Assembly: GCA_028284745.1 (NCBI GenBank)
Contig: JANQRC010000004.1
Location: 1 to 61,897 of the forward strand
Reading direction: 5' to 3'
DNA from: Flavobacteriaceae bacterium
GTDB lineage: Bacteria; Bacteroidota; Bacteroidia; Flavobacteriales; Flavobacteriaceae
DNA: 61,897 nt
Made by a program: the position numbers and the translations under genes. Shown piece after piece: positions 1 to 7,611 of the stretch (its first letter is position 1; each line of letters opens with the position of its first letter). The notes under the pieces were generated by a model. That model saw only the letters and a program-made list of their open reading frames with translations. It made no database searches and had not been told where the DNA came from.

Positions 1-2
1 CC

Positions 3-455
3 TATTCGCACAATACCATTGTGCTTAACTACGGAAACACCAACCAGTCGATGGCGCACCTTTGGGGTGCCAACTTTGAAGAGCTGATCGGGATCGCACG
101 CTATCAGAAAGGTCGTTGGTACGGCAGTGCCAAGCTGATCTATGGACGTCGCGGACTAGACTTCAATGAGGGCGGTGACAACTTTGCCTATGGCGGTGAT
201 GTTTTCACCAGTGAAGACGATCGTCCCGGAGACACGGGTAACGAGTTTTTACAGGGTAATGAGACCAACGTGTTTATTGGCGACCTACAGGCGGGGTACA
301 CTGTAAACCCTTCGACAAACCTGAAGATCTTTGCCAACATCACCTATAGAGATTTCAGCCCGGAGGCGAACACGGCAACTGATTTTGAAGAATCGACAAC
401 CTGGTTCAATATTGGGTTGCGGACCGATCTTTTCAATTGGTACTTTGATTTTTAG
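3..455 (+). CDS. outer-membrane beta-barrel protein, RemB-like, C-terminal part
   Basis: This is the 3' end of a gene that starts before the window; the frame is open from base 3. The visible 150 residues are rich in alternating aromatic and glycine residues and end in WYFDF, as expected for an outer-membrane barrel whose last strand ends in Phe. The segment around AHLWGANFEELIGIARYQ resembles the gliding-motility protein RemB and Wzi-like barrels of Flavobacteriia, recognised from memory. If so, the protein would sit in the outer membrane and serve surface or capsule functions linked to gliding. The last 23 bp overlap the end of the convergent metallo-hydrolase gene. The family assignment is tentative because only the C-terminus is visible. 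Confidence 0.6.
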   Translation, partial: YSHNTIVLNYGNTNQSMAHLWGANFEELIGIARYQKGRWYGSAKLIYGRRGLDFNEGGDNFAYGGDVFTSEDDRPGDTGNEFLQGNETNVFIGDLQAGYTVNPSTNLKIFANITYRDFSPEANTATDFEESTTWFNIGLRTDLFNWYFDF

Positions 456-1350
456 CAGTCAGGCTCAAGTACAATATCCTTCGGATCACCTCGGGTTTTA
501 TGAACCAATCACCAAAATCTTGTTCATCGAGAAACTTGGTCAACGAAACATCATCAATGATTTCCTGCTCGGTCTTTCCTGTAGCAATTGCATTTTCGAC
601 ATTTTCTCTGAGCTTGGTCAGTTTTTCTGTGTAGGCCTGTAATTCGGCCTTGTTGCTAAGCTTCAAGTGACCAGGGATGATCTTGGTCTCATCATCTGCC
701 AACAGCAATGCTTTCCTATGAGCGGCAAGATAGCCATCGATGCTTCCTCCAGCACTGATGTCGATATAGGGATATTTACCATTGAAGAAGGTGTCACCCA
801 TATGCAATACGTTACTTCCAGAAAAATACACCATGGCATCACCGTCAGTGTGCGCATTGTGCACATGGAAGACAAATATGTCCTCGCCATTCAGATGGAA
901 GGAAATATCTTTGGAGAAGGTGACTATGGGCAAGGCTTCTTTGGGTGAAGGTGGTGTGGTTCGACCCCAAAGTTTGTTGAACTGTTCTGTGCTCATGCGC
1001 TTTCTAACATTTTCATGCGCTACGACGATGGCACCTTCCTTTTGCATGCTTTCGTTGCCGCCAGTGTGATCGCCATGCCAATGCGTGTTGACCAAGAACT
1101 TGATAGGTTGGTCCGTGATCTCCTTCACGGCATTCAATATCTTTTCGCTCATATTGGCATATTGGTCGTCTACCATAAAGGCTCCGTCTTCACCTATAGA
1201 GACTGCTATATTGCCGCCACGCCCTTCGAGCATATAGATGTTGTCCGTCACTTGGGTGGTGGTGATAGGAACATCTTGGTTCTGGGCGTTGGTCGAGCAA
1301 GAAAATAGGATGATCGCAGAGATGTGCAAGAGTAACTTTTGAAGTTTCAT
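433..1350 (-). CDS. metallo-beta-lactamase-fold hydrolase, lipoprotein
   Basis: A 305-residue protein. The N-terminus has a hydrophobic stretch ending in LFSC (Cys18), a lipobox, so the mature protein is probably a lipoprotein exported to the periplasm or cell surface. The zinc motif HWHGDH is present (His90, His92, Asp94, His95), followed by a downstream HTDGD stretch, HMGD and IPGH, which together supply the usual two-metal ligand set of the MBL fold. Family members hydrolyse lactams, thioesters, lactones and other esters; nothing here fixes the substrate, and antibiotic resistance should not be assumed. It stands alone on the minus strand, divergent from the ctaB operon, with its 3' end inside the RemB-like gene. 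Confidence 0.85.
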   Translation of the reverse strand: MKLQKLLLHISAIILFSCSTNAQNQDVPITTTQVTDNIYMLEGRGGNIAVSIGEDGAFMVDDQYANMSEKILNAVKEITDQPIKFLVNTHWHGDHTGGNESMQKEGAIVVAHENVRKRMSTEQFNKLWGRTTPPSPKEALPIVTFSKDISFHLNGEDIFVFHVHNAHTDGDAMVYFSGSNVLHMGDTFFNGKYPYIDISAGGSIDGYLAAHRKALLLADDETKIIPGHLKLSNKAELQAYTEKLTKLRENVENAIATGKTEQEIIDDVSLTKFLDEQDFGDWFIKPEVIRRILYLSLTAKNQSTN

Positions 1351-1438
1351 AAGAAGTTTTTGTTATGGTCGCCTTAATTGTGAAAGAATTACAACGTTCA
1401 AGATACAAAAATGCAGAGTGCATAAAACTTATGAAACA

Positions 1439-1469
1439 TTGCAAAACATGGCCTTGTGCTGTATCTTTG
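1439..1469 (+). promoter_or_regulatory. promoter of the ctaB-cox operon
   Basis: A TTG at 1439-1441 and TATCTTTG at 1462-1469 are separated by 20 nt. This fits the Bacteroidota housekeeping promoter (TTG or TTTG, about 20 nt, TAnnTTTG). Transcription would begin near 1475, leaving a leader of about 15 nt before the ATG at 1489. Confidence 0.7.
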
Positions 1470-1488
1470 CAGCCATTTTTATATTTAG

Positions 1489-2394
1489 ATGGATACCTTG
1501 TCTAACACCACGACCTCTACACGAACACTAGCCATTGTCCTTGACGATGTTAAACAACTGACCAAAGTTGGATTGTCGTTTAGTGTTGTGTTTTCTTCGG
1601 TGGCCGGATATCTTCTTGGTGCAGAATTCATAGATTGGACAACATTGCTGATGTTAGCAGTAGGTGGGTTCTGTTTGGTGGGCGCTTCAAATACGTTCAA
1701 TCAGATCATAGAGCGAGACTTGGATGCGAAGATGAAACGCACAAAGAACCGCCCAATTCCAGCGGGTAGATTTTCACCCAAGGCCGCATTTTGGTTGGCT
1801 ACTTGCATGACAATAGGTGGTGTTGGCATTTTGTATGTGATCAATCCGATCACTGCCATGTTCGGTGCGATCTCTATATTTCTGTATACTTGTGCTTACA
1901 CGCCGCTGAAGACCCTCACACCGCTGTCGGTGTTTGTGGGGGCATTTCCGGGGGCAATTCCATTTATGTTGGGATGGGTGGCTGCCACGGGAGAATTTGG
2001 GATCGAACCAGGTACTTTGTTCATGATCCAATTCTTTTGGCAGTTCCCACATTTCTGGGCCATCGGCTGGATGTTGGATGACGATTACAAGGATGCAGGC
2101 TTCAAGATGCTGCCCACCGGAAAGAAAGATAGGTCTACGGCATTTCAATGTATCATCTATACGATATGGTTGATCATTGTATCGGTCTTTCCCGTACTGA
2201 AGATGACAGGTGGTCTCTATATATTGCCTGCTACTGCGATCATCGTGGGATTGCTTGGGCTAACCATGTTGTTCTTTGCCATTCGCCTTTACCAGAAGCG
2301 AGATAATACCTCGGCAAGAGCGTTGATGTTAGCGAGTGTGTCGTACATCACGTTGTTGCAGATCGTATATGTAGTCGATAAGTTTTTACATTAA
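1489..2394 (+). CDS. ctaB: protoheme IX farnesyltransferase (heme O synthase)
   Basis: A polytopic UbiA-family membrane protein of 301 residues. The first prenyl-diphosphate motif lies at about residues 68-90 and ends in RTKNRP, with Asp77 and Asp79 as likely metal ligands. The second conserved region carries YTPLKTLTP, and QFPHFW marks the heme-specific branch of the family. It transfers a farnesyl group to heme b to make heme O for terminal oxidases. It is first in an operon with three oxidase subunit genes, which fits supply of the oxidase's heme. Its stop overlaps the next start by one base (TAATG). Confidence 0.95.
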   Translation: MDTLSNTTTSTRTLAIVLDDVKQLTKVGLSFSVVFSSVAGYLLGAEFIDWTTLLMLAVGGFCLVGASNTFNQIIERDLDAKMKRTKNRPIPAGRFSPKAAFWLATCMTIGGVGILYVINPITAMFGAISIFLYTCAYTPLKTLTPLSVFVGAFPGAIPFMLGWVAATGEFGIEPGTLFMIQFFWQFPHFWAIGWMLDDDYKDAGFKMLPTGKKDRSTAFQCIIYTIWLIIVSVFPVLKMTGGLYILPATAIIVGLLGLTMLFFAIRLYQKRDNTSARALMLASVSYITLLQIVYVVDKFLH

Positions 2395-2975
2395 TGGATT
2401 TGACCCAAGGAAACGAGCTAGAAAAACAAGCGAGAGCCAAGAAGATGATGCTATGGTTTGGAATGATCAGCATTGCCATGACCTTTGCTGGGCTAACAAG
2501 TGCGTACGTGGTAAGCAAGTCACGTCCCGACTGGGCGAAAGACTTAGAACTTCCTCCAGCATTTATGTTCAGCACATTGGCGATCATAGCTAGTAGCATT
2601 ACTTTTCATCTGGCAAAACTTGCTCTCAAGAAGGGTCATCGAAATCAAGCAAATGCGCTATTGCTGGCTACACTAGGCTTGGGCCTTGCATTTGTGACGC
2701 TTCAATTCGTGGGCTATCAACAGATGATCGATGCAGGTTACTTCTTTACAGGAGCAACAAGCAATATTGCGATGTCCTTCATCTACATCATCTCATTTTT
2801 GCATGTTTTGCACGTCATTGCTGGGCTCATCGTGCTTTTGGTGGTAATTTATAATCATTTTAAAGAGAAGTACGATGCCAAGAATATGCTAGGCTTTGAG
2901 TTGGGTCTCAACTTCTGGCATTTTCTCGATATCATTTGGGTATATCTATTTCTATTCTTCTATTTCTTTAGATAA
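2394..2975 (+). CDS. cytochrome c oxidase subunit III, short paralogue
   Basis: A 193-residue heme-copper oxidase subunit III (COX3 fold) with about five membrane segments. The YFFTGATSNIAMSF and HVLHVIAGLIVLL stretches and the final FWHFLDIIWVYLF segment are typical of the family. Subunit III binds the catalytic subunit in the inner membrane and supports proton uptake and enzyme stability. A second, longer subunit III gene follows directly, a tandem arrangement I recall from other Bacteroidota. The start overlaps the ctaB stop by one base, suggesting translational coupling. Confidence 0.9.
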   Translation: MDLTQGNELEKQARAKKMMLWFGMISIAMTFAGLTSAYVVSKSRPDWAKDLELPPAFMFSTLAIIASSITFHLAKLALKKGHRNQANALLLATLGLGLAFVTLQFVGYQQMIDAGYFFTGATSNIAMSFIYIISFLHVLHVIAGLIVLLVVIYNHFKEKYDAKNMLGFELGLNFWHFLDIIWVYLFLFFYFFR

Positions 2976-2985
2976 GAAAAAAACG

Positions 2986-2993
2986 TAAATTTG
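2986..2993 (+). promoter_or_regulatory. possible internal promoter (-7 box) before the second COX3 gene
   Basis: TAAATTTG matches TAnnTTTG and lies 28 nt before the ATG at 3022, but no clear -33 element precedes it. If used, it would let the second subunit III gene be transcribed separately from the first. Confidence 0.3.
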
Positions 2994-3021
2994 ACCGACT
3001 TTTAAATCGATATATTTCTCT

Positions 3022-3999
3022 ATGGAAGCTACTGCTAACACAGGCACAGAAGGAAAAGTTTGGGGTGGGGGAAACCAACCCCTCAACGCTAGTTACGGCA
3101 AGATGATGATGTGGTTCTTCATCCTCTCGGATGCACTGACCTTTTCAGGATTCTTGGTAGCTTATGGATTCTCAAGGTTCAAGAACATAGATACTTGGCC
3201 TATTGCAGACGAGGTGTTTACGCACGTGCCTTTCTTCCATGGAAATTACCCGATGTACTATGTCGCGTTCATGACCTTCATACTTATCATGTCTTCGGTA
3301 ACCATGGTACTAGCTGTTGATGCTGGCCATAAGTTGCAGAAGACAAAGGTGATATGGTACATGCTTCTCACGGTTATTGGCGGTCTGATCTTTGTTGGGT
3401 CGCAAGCATGGGAATGGGCTACTTTTATCAAAGGAGATTACGGTGCGATCGAGACCCGTAGCGGAAAGATCCTTCAATTTGTAGATGCTGACGACCACAA
3501 AAAGCGAGTGGCGATCGGCGATATCGCGAACCCGATGGCAAAAGAGAGGGAACAACATCAGAGCAAAGATGGTATCTGGTATATGAAAGAAAGCCCACTG
3601 CCCAGCTATGAGGTAAAAGAAGTAGTGAGCGGTTTTATGGAAAACCCGAATGTGTTGGTGCGCATCGAGGACATCAACGAAAAAGGAGAGAAGATTGTAC
3701 TAGACAGAGCAGCTTCTGAGGCCGCCTTGAAAAGTGGTGTCGAAGTAGTAGAAGGCGCCAACCTGATTCATAACGAATACGGCAATCGACTTTTTGCTGA
3801 CTTCTTTTTCTTCATTACAGGTTTCCACGGATTCCACGTATTCTCGGGCGTGGTGATCAACATCGTTATATTCCTGAATGTCATCTTAGGCACCTACGAG
3901 CGTCGCGGACACTACGAGATGGTAGAAAAAGTAGGTCTCTACTGGCACTTTGTAGACTTGGTATGGGTATTTGTATTCACCTTTTTCTATCTGGTCTGA
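3022..3999 (+). CDS. cytochrome c oxidase subunit III, long form with insert
   Basis: A 325-residue subunit III. The N-terminal half shows WFFILSDALTFSGF, and the C-terminus ends with the conserved YWHFVDLVWVFVF segment, parallel to the paralogue just upstream. About 110 residues (roughly 145-255) are inserted between the third and fourth membrane segments; this stretch is hydrophilic and charged and has no membrane helix, so it forms a soluble loop domain. The insert distinguishes it from the 193-residue paralogue, so the two are not simple duplicates. It belongs to the caa3-type oxidase cluster with the subunit IV gene that follows. Confidence 0.92.
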   Translation: MEATANTGTEGKVWGGGNQPLNASYGKMMMWFFILSDALTFSGFLVAYGFSRFKNIDTWPIADEVFTHVPFFHGNYPMYYVAFMTFILIMSSVTMVLAVDAGHKLQKTKVIWYMLLTVIGGLIFVGSQAWEWATFIKGDYGAIETRSGKILQFVDADDHKKRVAIGDIANPMAKEREQHQSKDGIWYMKESPLPSYEVKEVVSGFMENPNVLVRIEDINEKGEKIVLDRAASEAALKSGVEVVEGANLIHNEYGNRLFADFFFFITGFHGFHVFSGVVINIVIFLNVILGTYERRGHYEMVEKVGLYWHFVDLVWVFVFTFFYLV

Positions 4000-4053
4000 T
4001 CATTTTGAGTCAAAAGCCTAGATCGCAAAACAAAAAGTATAAAACGACAAAAC

Positions 4054-4437
4054 ATGGCACACGAACATAAATTAGCGATTTTCAGAGGACTGCTAAAGTT
4101 CAAGAACAACGTACAGAAGATATGGGGCGTGCTTGTCTTCCTGGCATTGGTAACTGCTGTTGAGGTTGCCCTGGGGATCATTAAGCCAGCATCCTTGACA
4201 GGTACGTATGTTTTGGGGATGAAACTTCTCAATTGGATATTCATCATCCTAACACTTGTGAAAGCATACTATATCGCATGGGACTTTATGCACCTTCGTG
4301 ACGAGAAGCCATCGTTAAGACGTGCCGTTGTCTGGACAGGCGTGTTCTTGATCCTGTATCTGGCCTTTATCCTATTGGTTGAAGGTAACTACATTTACGA
4401 TGTGATGCACAATACGTTCATCACCTGGAATTTTTAG
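4054..4437 (+). CDS. cytochrome c oxidase subunit IV
   Basis: A 127-residue protein with three predicted membrane helices. A short cytoplasmic N-terminus leads into IWGVLVFLALVTAVEVALG, and there is a conserved YYIAWDFMHLRDE segment, which I associate with the prokaryotic subunit IV family (COX4_pro). It is a small accessory subunit of the inner-membrane cytochrome oxidase. It is the last oxidase-subunit gene of the operon: an intrinsic terminator follows within 25 nt, so the copper-assembly genes downstream form a separate unit. Confidence 0.88.
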   Translation: MAHEHKLAIFRGLLKFKNNVQKIWGVLVFLALVTAVEVALGIIKPASLTGTYVLGMKLLNWIFIILTLVKAYYIAWDFMHLRDEKPSLRRAVVWTGVFLILYLAFILLVEGNYIYDVMHNTFITWNF

Positions 4438-4458
4438 AACAATTCTCATAGATATTGA

Positions 4459-4487
4459 AAGGCTTCCGTCCGGAAGCCTTTTTGTTT
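4459..4487 (+). terminator. intrinsic terminator of the ctaB-cox operon
   Basis: A perfect 10-bp stem, AAGGCTTCCG (4459-4468) and CGGAAGCCTT (4471-4480), with a 2-nt loop, is followed by a T-rich tract. The same tract contains the -33 element of the next promoter. Confidence 0.85.
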
Positions 4488-4516
4488 GTGAGGGGATCGC
4501 CTGTGAAGTATCTTTG
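4485..4516 (+). promoter_or_regulatory. promoter of the SCO-like / DUF420 operon
   Basis: TTTG at 4485-4488, in the T-rich tail of the preceding terminator, and TATCTTTG at 4509-4516 are separated by 20 nt. The predicted start of transcription is near 4522, about 15 nt before the ATG at 4537. Confidence 0.7.
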
Positions 4517-4536
4517 CAAAACGCAATTGGGAAGCA

Positions 4537-5217
4537 ATGACAAAGAAGAATTTAGTACTGGGAACACTCTTTATCTTACCGATAGTGGTCTATCTCTTCT
4601 TTGCTTCGGGCGTAAACAACTTTTATCGCCTGCCGATACTTACGAAAGGTGTTGCAGACTTGGAGGACTTCAATTCAGATACTGATTCGCTTCAACTGCA
4701 AGGAAGCATTACGATACTGGGATTTTTGGGGAAGGATGCTGAGAACAAGAAAGGCAACATCTTCAACCTGAATCAGAAGATATACAAGCGTTTCTACCAA
4801 TTCAATGACTTTCAGTTTGTGATGCTTCTGCCAAATGGGACGGAACAGACAGCTATCGACCTGAAGGAGGAACTGGCAGGAGCAACGGATACCGATACTG
4901 AAAAGTGGCGCTTTGCCTTTGCTGATGAATTCAAATTGAAAGAAGTCTTCAATAGCCTGCAGTCTAACCTTTCCCTGGATGAAAATCTTGGTTCGCCCTA
5001 TGTCTTCGTCATAGATAAAGAGCTGCAGCTAAGAGGAAGGGAAGATGATGATGGCAATAAGCTGTATGGCTATGATGCGCGTTCTGTGGCGGTGATCAAC
5101 AACAAGATGGAAGACGATGTGAAGATCATCCTGGCCGAATACCGCCTGGCATTGAAGAAGAATAATAACTATGAGAATCGTCGAGAGTCTATTCTCAAGA
5201 AAAAACCAGAACGATGA
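4537..5217 (+). CDS. membrane-anchored thioredoxin-fold protein, degenerate SCO-like
   Basis: A 226-residue protein with an N-terminal membrane anchor (LVLGTLFILPIVVYLFFA) and a soluble domain of thioredoxin-like order. ITILGFLGKD stands where SCO proteins have their copper site, and SPYVFVIDKELQLRGR resembles the late strand-turn-strand of that fold. The CxxxC motif is absent. It precedes and overlaps by 4 bp a canonical SCO gene, so it is probably a non-copper-binding partner or structural paralogue in oxidase assembly. The fold assignment is inferred from sequence pattern and context, not from a diagnostic motif. Confidence 0.65.
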   Translation: MTKKNLVLGTLFILPIVVYLFFASGVNNFYRLPILTKGVADLEDFNSDTDSLQLQGSITILGFLGKDAENKKGNIFNLNQKIYKRFYQFNDFQFVMLLPNGTEQTAIDLKEELAGATDTDTEKWRFAFADEFKLKEVFNSLQSNLSLDENLGSPYVFVIDKELQLRGREDDDGNKLYGYDARSVAVINNKMEDDVKIILAEYRLALKKNNNYENRRESILKKKPER

Positions 5218-5906
5218 AAAGGAACTACTCGTACATAGGCATTGCGTTCGTCATATTGGTGTTTGGCATCATCTTCGTCCCAAATATCATAGATCGAGTG
5301 AAGAACAACGAGGTGATTCAAGACGACCGCATGAGCAAAGATGAGTTGGCCGTGCTGGAGTTGAACGGAACACCGCGAACTGTTCCCGAATTCCTGTTCA
5401 TCAACCAAGATAGTTTGCCCATTAGCAATGATGACTATAGGGGAAAGGTCTGGGTCGCTGAGTTCTTTTTCACCTCGTGCCCCACTATTTGCCCCATGAT
5501 GAATGCAAAGATGAAGACCATTGAAGAGCAGTTTGGAGACCAGGAGGATTTTGGGATCGCTTCCTTCACGATAGACCCCGAAAGAGACACACCTACAACC
5601 TTGAAGCAATATGCCGAGCGTTATGACATTCGATCACCCAACTGGCATCTGATGACGGGCGCGAGAGAAGATCTAATGGGATTGGCCAACACAGGCTTCA
5701 ATATCTATGCTGGTGAAGGCCCTGAAGAGGTTGGTGGTTTTGAACACTCAGGGTTGTTTGCACTGATAGACAAACAAGGTAGGGTTCGCTCGCGTTATGA
5801 TGTTCATGGAAATCCATTTATCTATTACCGGGCAATTGAAGAAGAGAACCTCTCTGACCAGATCACCGAATTAAAGGAAGACATTCAAAAACTATTAGAC
5901 GAATGA
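5214..5906 (+). CDS. SCO1/SenC copper chaperone
   Basis: A 230-residue membrane-anchored protein: one N-terminal membrane helix (about 8-25), then a thioredoxin-like domain facing the periplasm. The copper site is complete: Cys89 and Cys93 in SCPTICP and His178 in FEHSGLF. TIDPERDTP is another family hallmark. SCO proteins deliver copper to, or reduce, the CuA site of cytochrome c oxidase subunit II, so its job fits the adjacent oxidase genes. It overlaps its neighbours on both sides by 4 bp (ATGA), implying translational coupling. Confidence 0.93.
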   Translation: MKRNYSYIGIAFVILVFGIIFVPNIIDRVKNNEVIQDDRMSKDELAVLELNGTPRTVPEFLFINQDSLPISNDDYRGKVWVAEFFFTSCPTICPMMNAKMKTIEEQFGDQEDFGIASFTIDPERDTPTTLKQYAERYDIRSPNWHLMTGAREDLMGLANTGFNIYAGEGPEEVGGFEHSGLFALIDKQGRVRSRYDVHGNPFIYYRAIEEENLSDQITELKEDIQKLLDE

Positions 5907-6451
5907 GCAAGCATCTTGCAACGGAACAAGAGAAGAGGTACAGAAAGTGGATCATCCTACTTTCTGTGGTCATTCCGCTTGCGGTGGCAGCACTTTTCGG
6001 GATCAACCTGAGGCGCATGGGGTTCGATGTAGCGCCATTGACCTTTCTTCCGCCTATCTATGCGACCATCAACGGGATCACTGCAATAGTGCTGGTAGCG
6101 GCTGTCATAGCCATTAAAAATGGAAAGCGATCGCTGCATGAACGGTTAATGAAGCTGGCCATAGCATTATCGGTTGCTTTTCTGGCGATGTATGTCGCCT
6201 ACCACATGACCTCCGAGTCTACGTCGTACGGCGGCGAGGGTGTCATTCGCTATGTATACTTTTTTATCTTGATCACACACATATTGCTTTCCATAGGGAT
6301 CATACCCTTGGTGCTGATCACGTATGTGAGAGCCATCGCGAAAAGCTTTCCGAGACACAGGCAGATAGCCAAGATCACTTTTCCAGTATGGCTGTATGTG
6401 GCAATCACCGGAGTGATCGTTTATCTAATGATCTCCCCTTATTATGCATGA
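5903..6451 (+). CDS. DUF420 family membrane protein
   Basis: A 182-residue protein with about five membrane helices. The conserved histidine-bearing segments HERLMKLA, YVAYHM and ILITHILLSIGIIPLVL are typical of the DUF420 family (CtaM-like), members of which are linked to heme-copper oxidase assembly. Its position directly after SCO1, with a 4-bp overlap, supports an assembly role, but the molecular function is not shown by the sequence. Confidence 0.85.
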   Translation: MSKHLATEQEKRYRKWIILLSVVIPLAVAALFGINLRRMGFDVAPLTFLPPIYATINGITAIVLVAAVIAIKNGKRSLHERLMKLAIALSVAFLAMYVAYHMTSESTSYGGEGVIRYVYFFILITHILLSIGIIPLVLITYVRAIAKSFPRHRQIAKITFPVWLYVAITGVIVYLMISPYYA

Positions 6452-6524
6452 GGCAAGAAGGCATATAAATTATCTTTTCTTTGCCTTTTGGAGAAAGGTG
6501 AGTTTTTCAGGTCGAAAAATTAGG

Positions 6525-6743
6525 ATGAGGACCTTGCTTGGGCTTGCACTGTTGTTGGCAGCAACATATACAGAAGCACAATGTGCCATGTGTCGTGCCG
6601 TATTAGAATCGCAAGAAGACCAAGAGGCCGCCAAGGGTGTGAACAACGGAATTATCTATCTCATGGCCGTACCCTATATTCTCATTGGGGGACTTGGCTA
6701 TATGATCTACAAGACCTTTCGCAAGAACGAGACTTCGGAATAG
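6525..6743 (+). CDS. small secreted/membrane CxxC protein of the oxidase cluster
   Basis: A 72-residue protein. The ATG at 6525 is preferred over an upstream start at 6444 because it opens directly into a signal peptide (TLLGLALLLAATYTEA). The mature part begins QCAMCRA, a CxxC pair placed at the very N-terminus, and the protein ends with one membrane helix (about 43-60) and a basic tail. A processed form would expose the CxxC pair outside the inner membrane, where it could bind copper or take part in thiol exchange. It follows DUF420 by about 70 nt. I do not recognise a named family; the copper role is inferred from context. Confidence 0.75.
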   Translation: MRTLLGLALLLAATYTEAQCAMCRAVLESQEDQEAAKGVNNGIIYLMAVPYILIGGLGYMIYKTFRKNETSE

Positions 6744-6906
6744 AAGACAGCCAATTTTAACATTTTCTTCACAAACAGGTCTGTAACAAAAGCACACACA
6801 TGAAGTCATATGAATGTTGAACGTCGGAAAACCGAGGTCTTAACAGATCATTAATATAGGATCTCACTAGGATTGTTTAACATTGTGTCACCAACCATCA
6901 CACCTC

Positions 6907-7611
6907 ATGATCGAAATCAAAGATCTGCACAAGTCCTATAAAATGGGCTCCAACTCCTTGCATGTGCTCAAGGGAATCAATCTAAATGTCGAAGAAGGAG
7001 AACTTGTTGCCATCATGGGTTCTTCTGGGTCGGGCAAATCAACTTTGCTCAATATCATAGGCATGCTCGATGTATTGGATGAAGGTAGTTATACACTAGA
7101 TGGCGTGCCCATCAAGAACCTCAACGAAAAGAAAGCGGCACAATATCGAAACAAGTTCCTTGGTTTTGTGTTCCAATCCTTTAATTTGATCAATTACAAG
7201 ACTGCTGCAGAGAACGTTTCGTTGCCACTATACTACCAAGGAGTGAAACGGAAAGTGCGCCAAGAGAAGGCCTTGCAATATTTAGAAAGCGTCGGACTTA
7301 GAGAGTGGGCCACGCATTTGCCAAGCGAGCTTTCTGGAGGGCAAAAGCAACGGGTAGCCATTGCCAGGGCCATGGCTTCTGAACCCAAGGTGTTGTTGGC
7401 TGATGAGCCAACCGGAGCTCTGGATACCAAAACCTCCTACGAGGTAATGGACCTTATCCAAAAGATCAACGACGAAGGAAACACCATCCTTGTTGTAACG
7501 CACGAACCGGATATCGCAGATATGTGCAAGCGTATTGTACATCTAAAAGACGGTGTGATCGTAGAAGATAAGAAAGTAGATCAAGTAAGAGCGCAGCAAT
7601 ATGTTCAATAG
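6907..7611 (+). CDS. ABC transporter ATP-binding protein, MacB/LolD type
   Basis: A 234-residue ATPase. Walker A is GSSGSGKST, the signature is LSGGQKQRVAIARA, and Walker B runs into ADEPTGALD. The ALD ending and the Q-loop context FVFQSFNLI are typical of the MacB/LolD/FtsE group that drives envelope-spanning mechanotransmission rather than solute import. The start at 6907 matches the family N-terminus; an upstream start at 6883 would add eight unconserved residues. The stop lies 11 bp inside the next gene, a MacB-type permease, so the two are coupled. Confidence 0.93.
   Translation: MIEIKDLHKSYKMGSNSLHVLKGINLNVEEGELVAIMGSSGSGKSTLLNIIGMLDVLDEGSYTLDGVPIKNLNEKKAAQYRNKFLGFVFQSFNLINYKTAAENVSLPLYYQGVKRKVRQEKALQYLESVGLREWATHLPSELSGGQKQRVAIARAMASEPKVLLADEPTGALDTKTSYEVMDLIQKINDEGNTILVVTHEPDIADMCKRIVHLKDGVIVEDKKVDQVRAQQYVQ

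Noticed and set aside
433-1350. The MBL-fold lipoprotein as a beta-lactamase
   Set aside because: The zinc motif is common to the whole fold, and the sequence shows no subclass-specific features.
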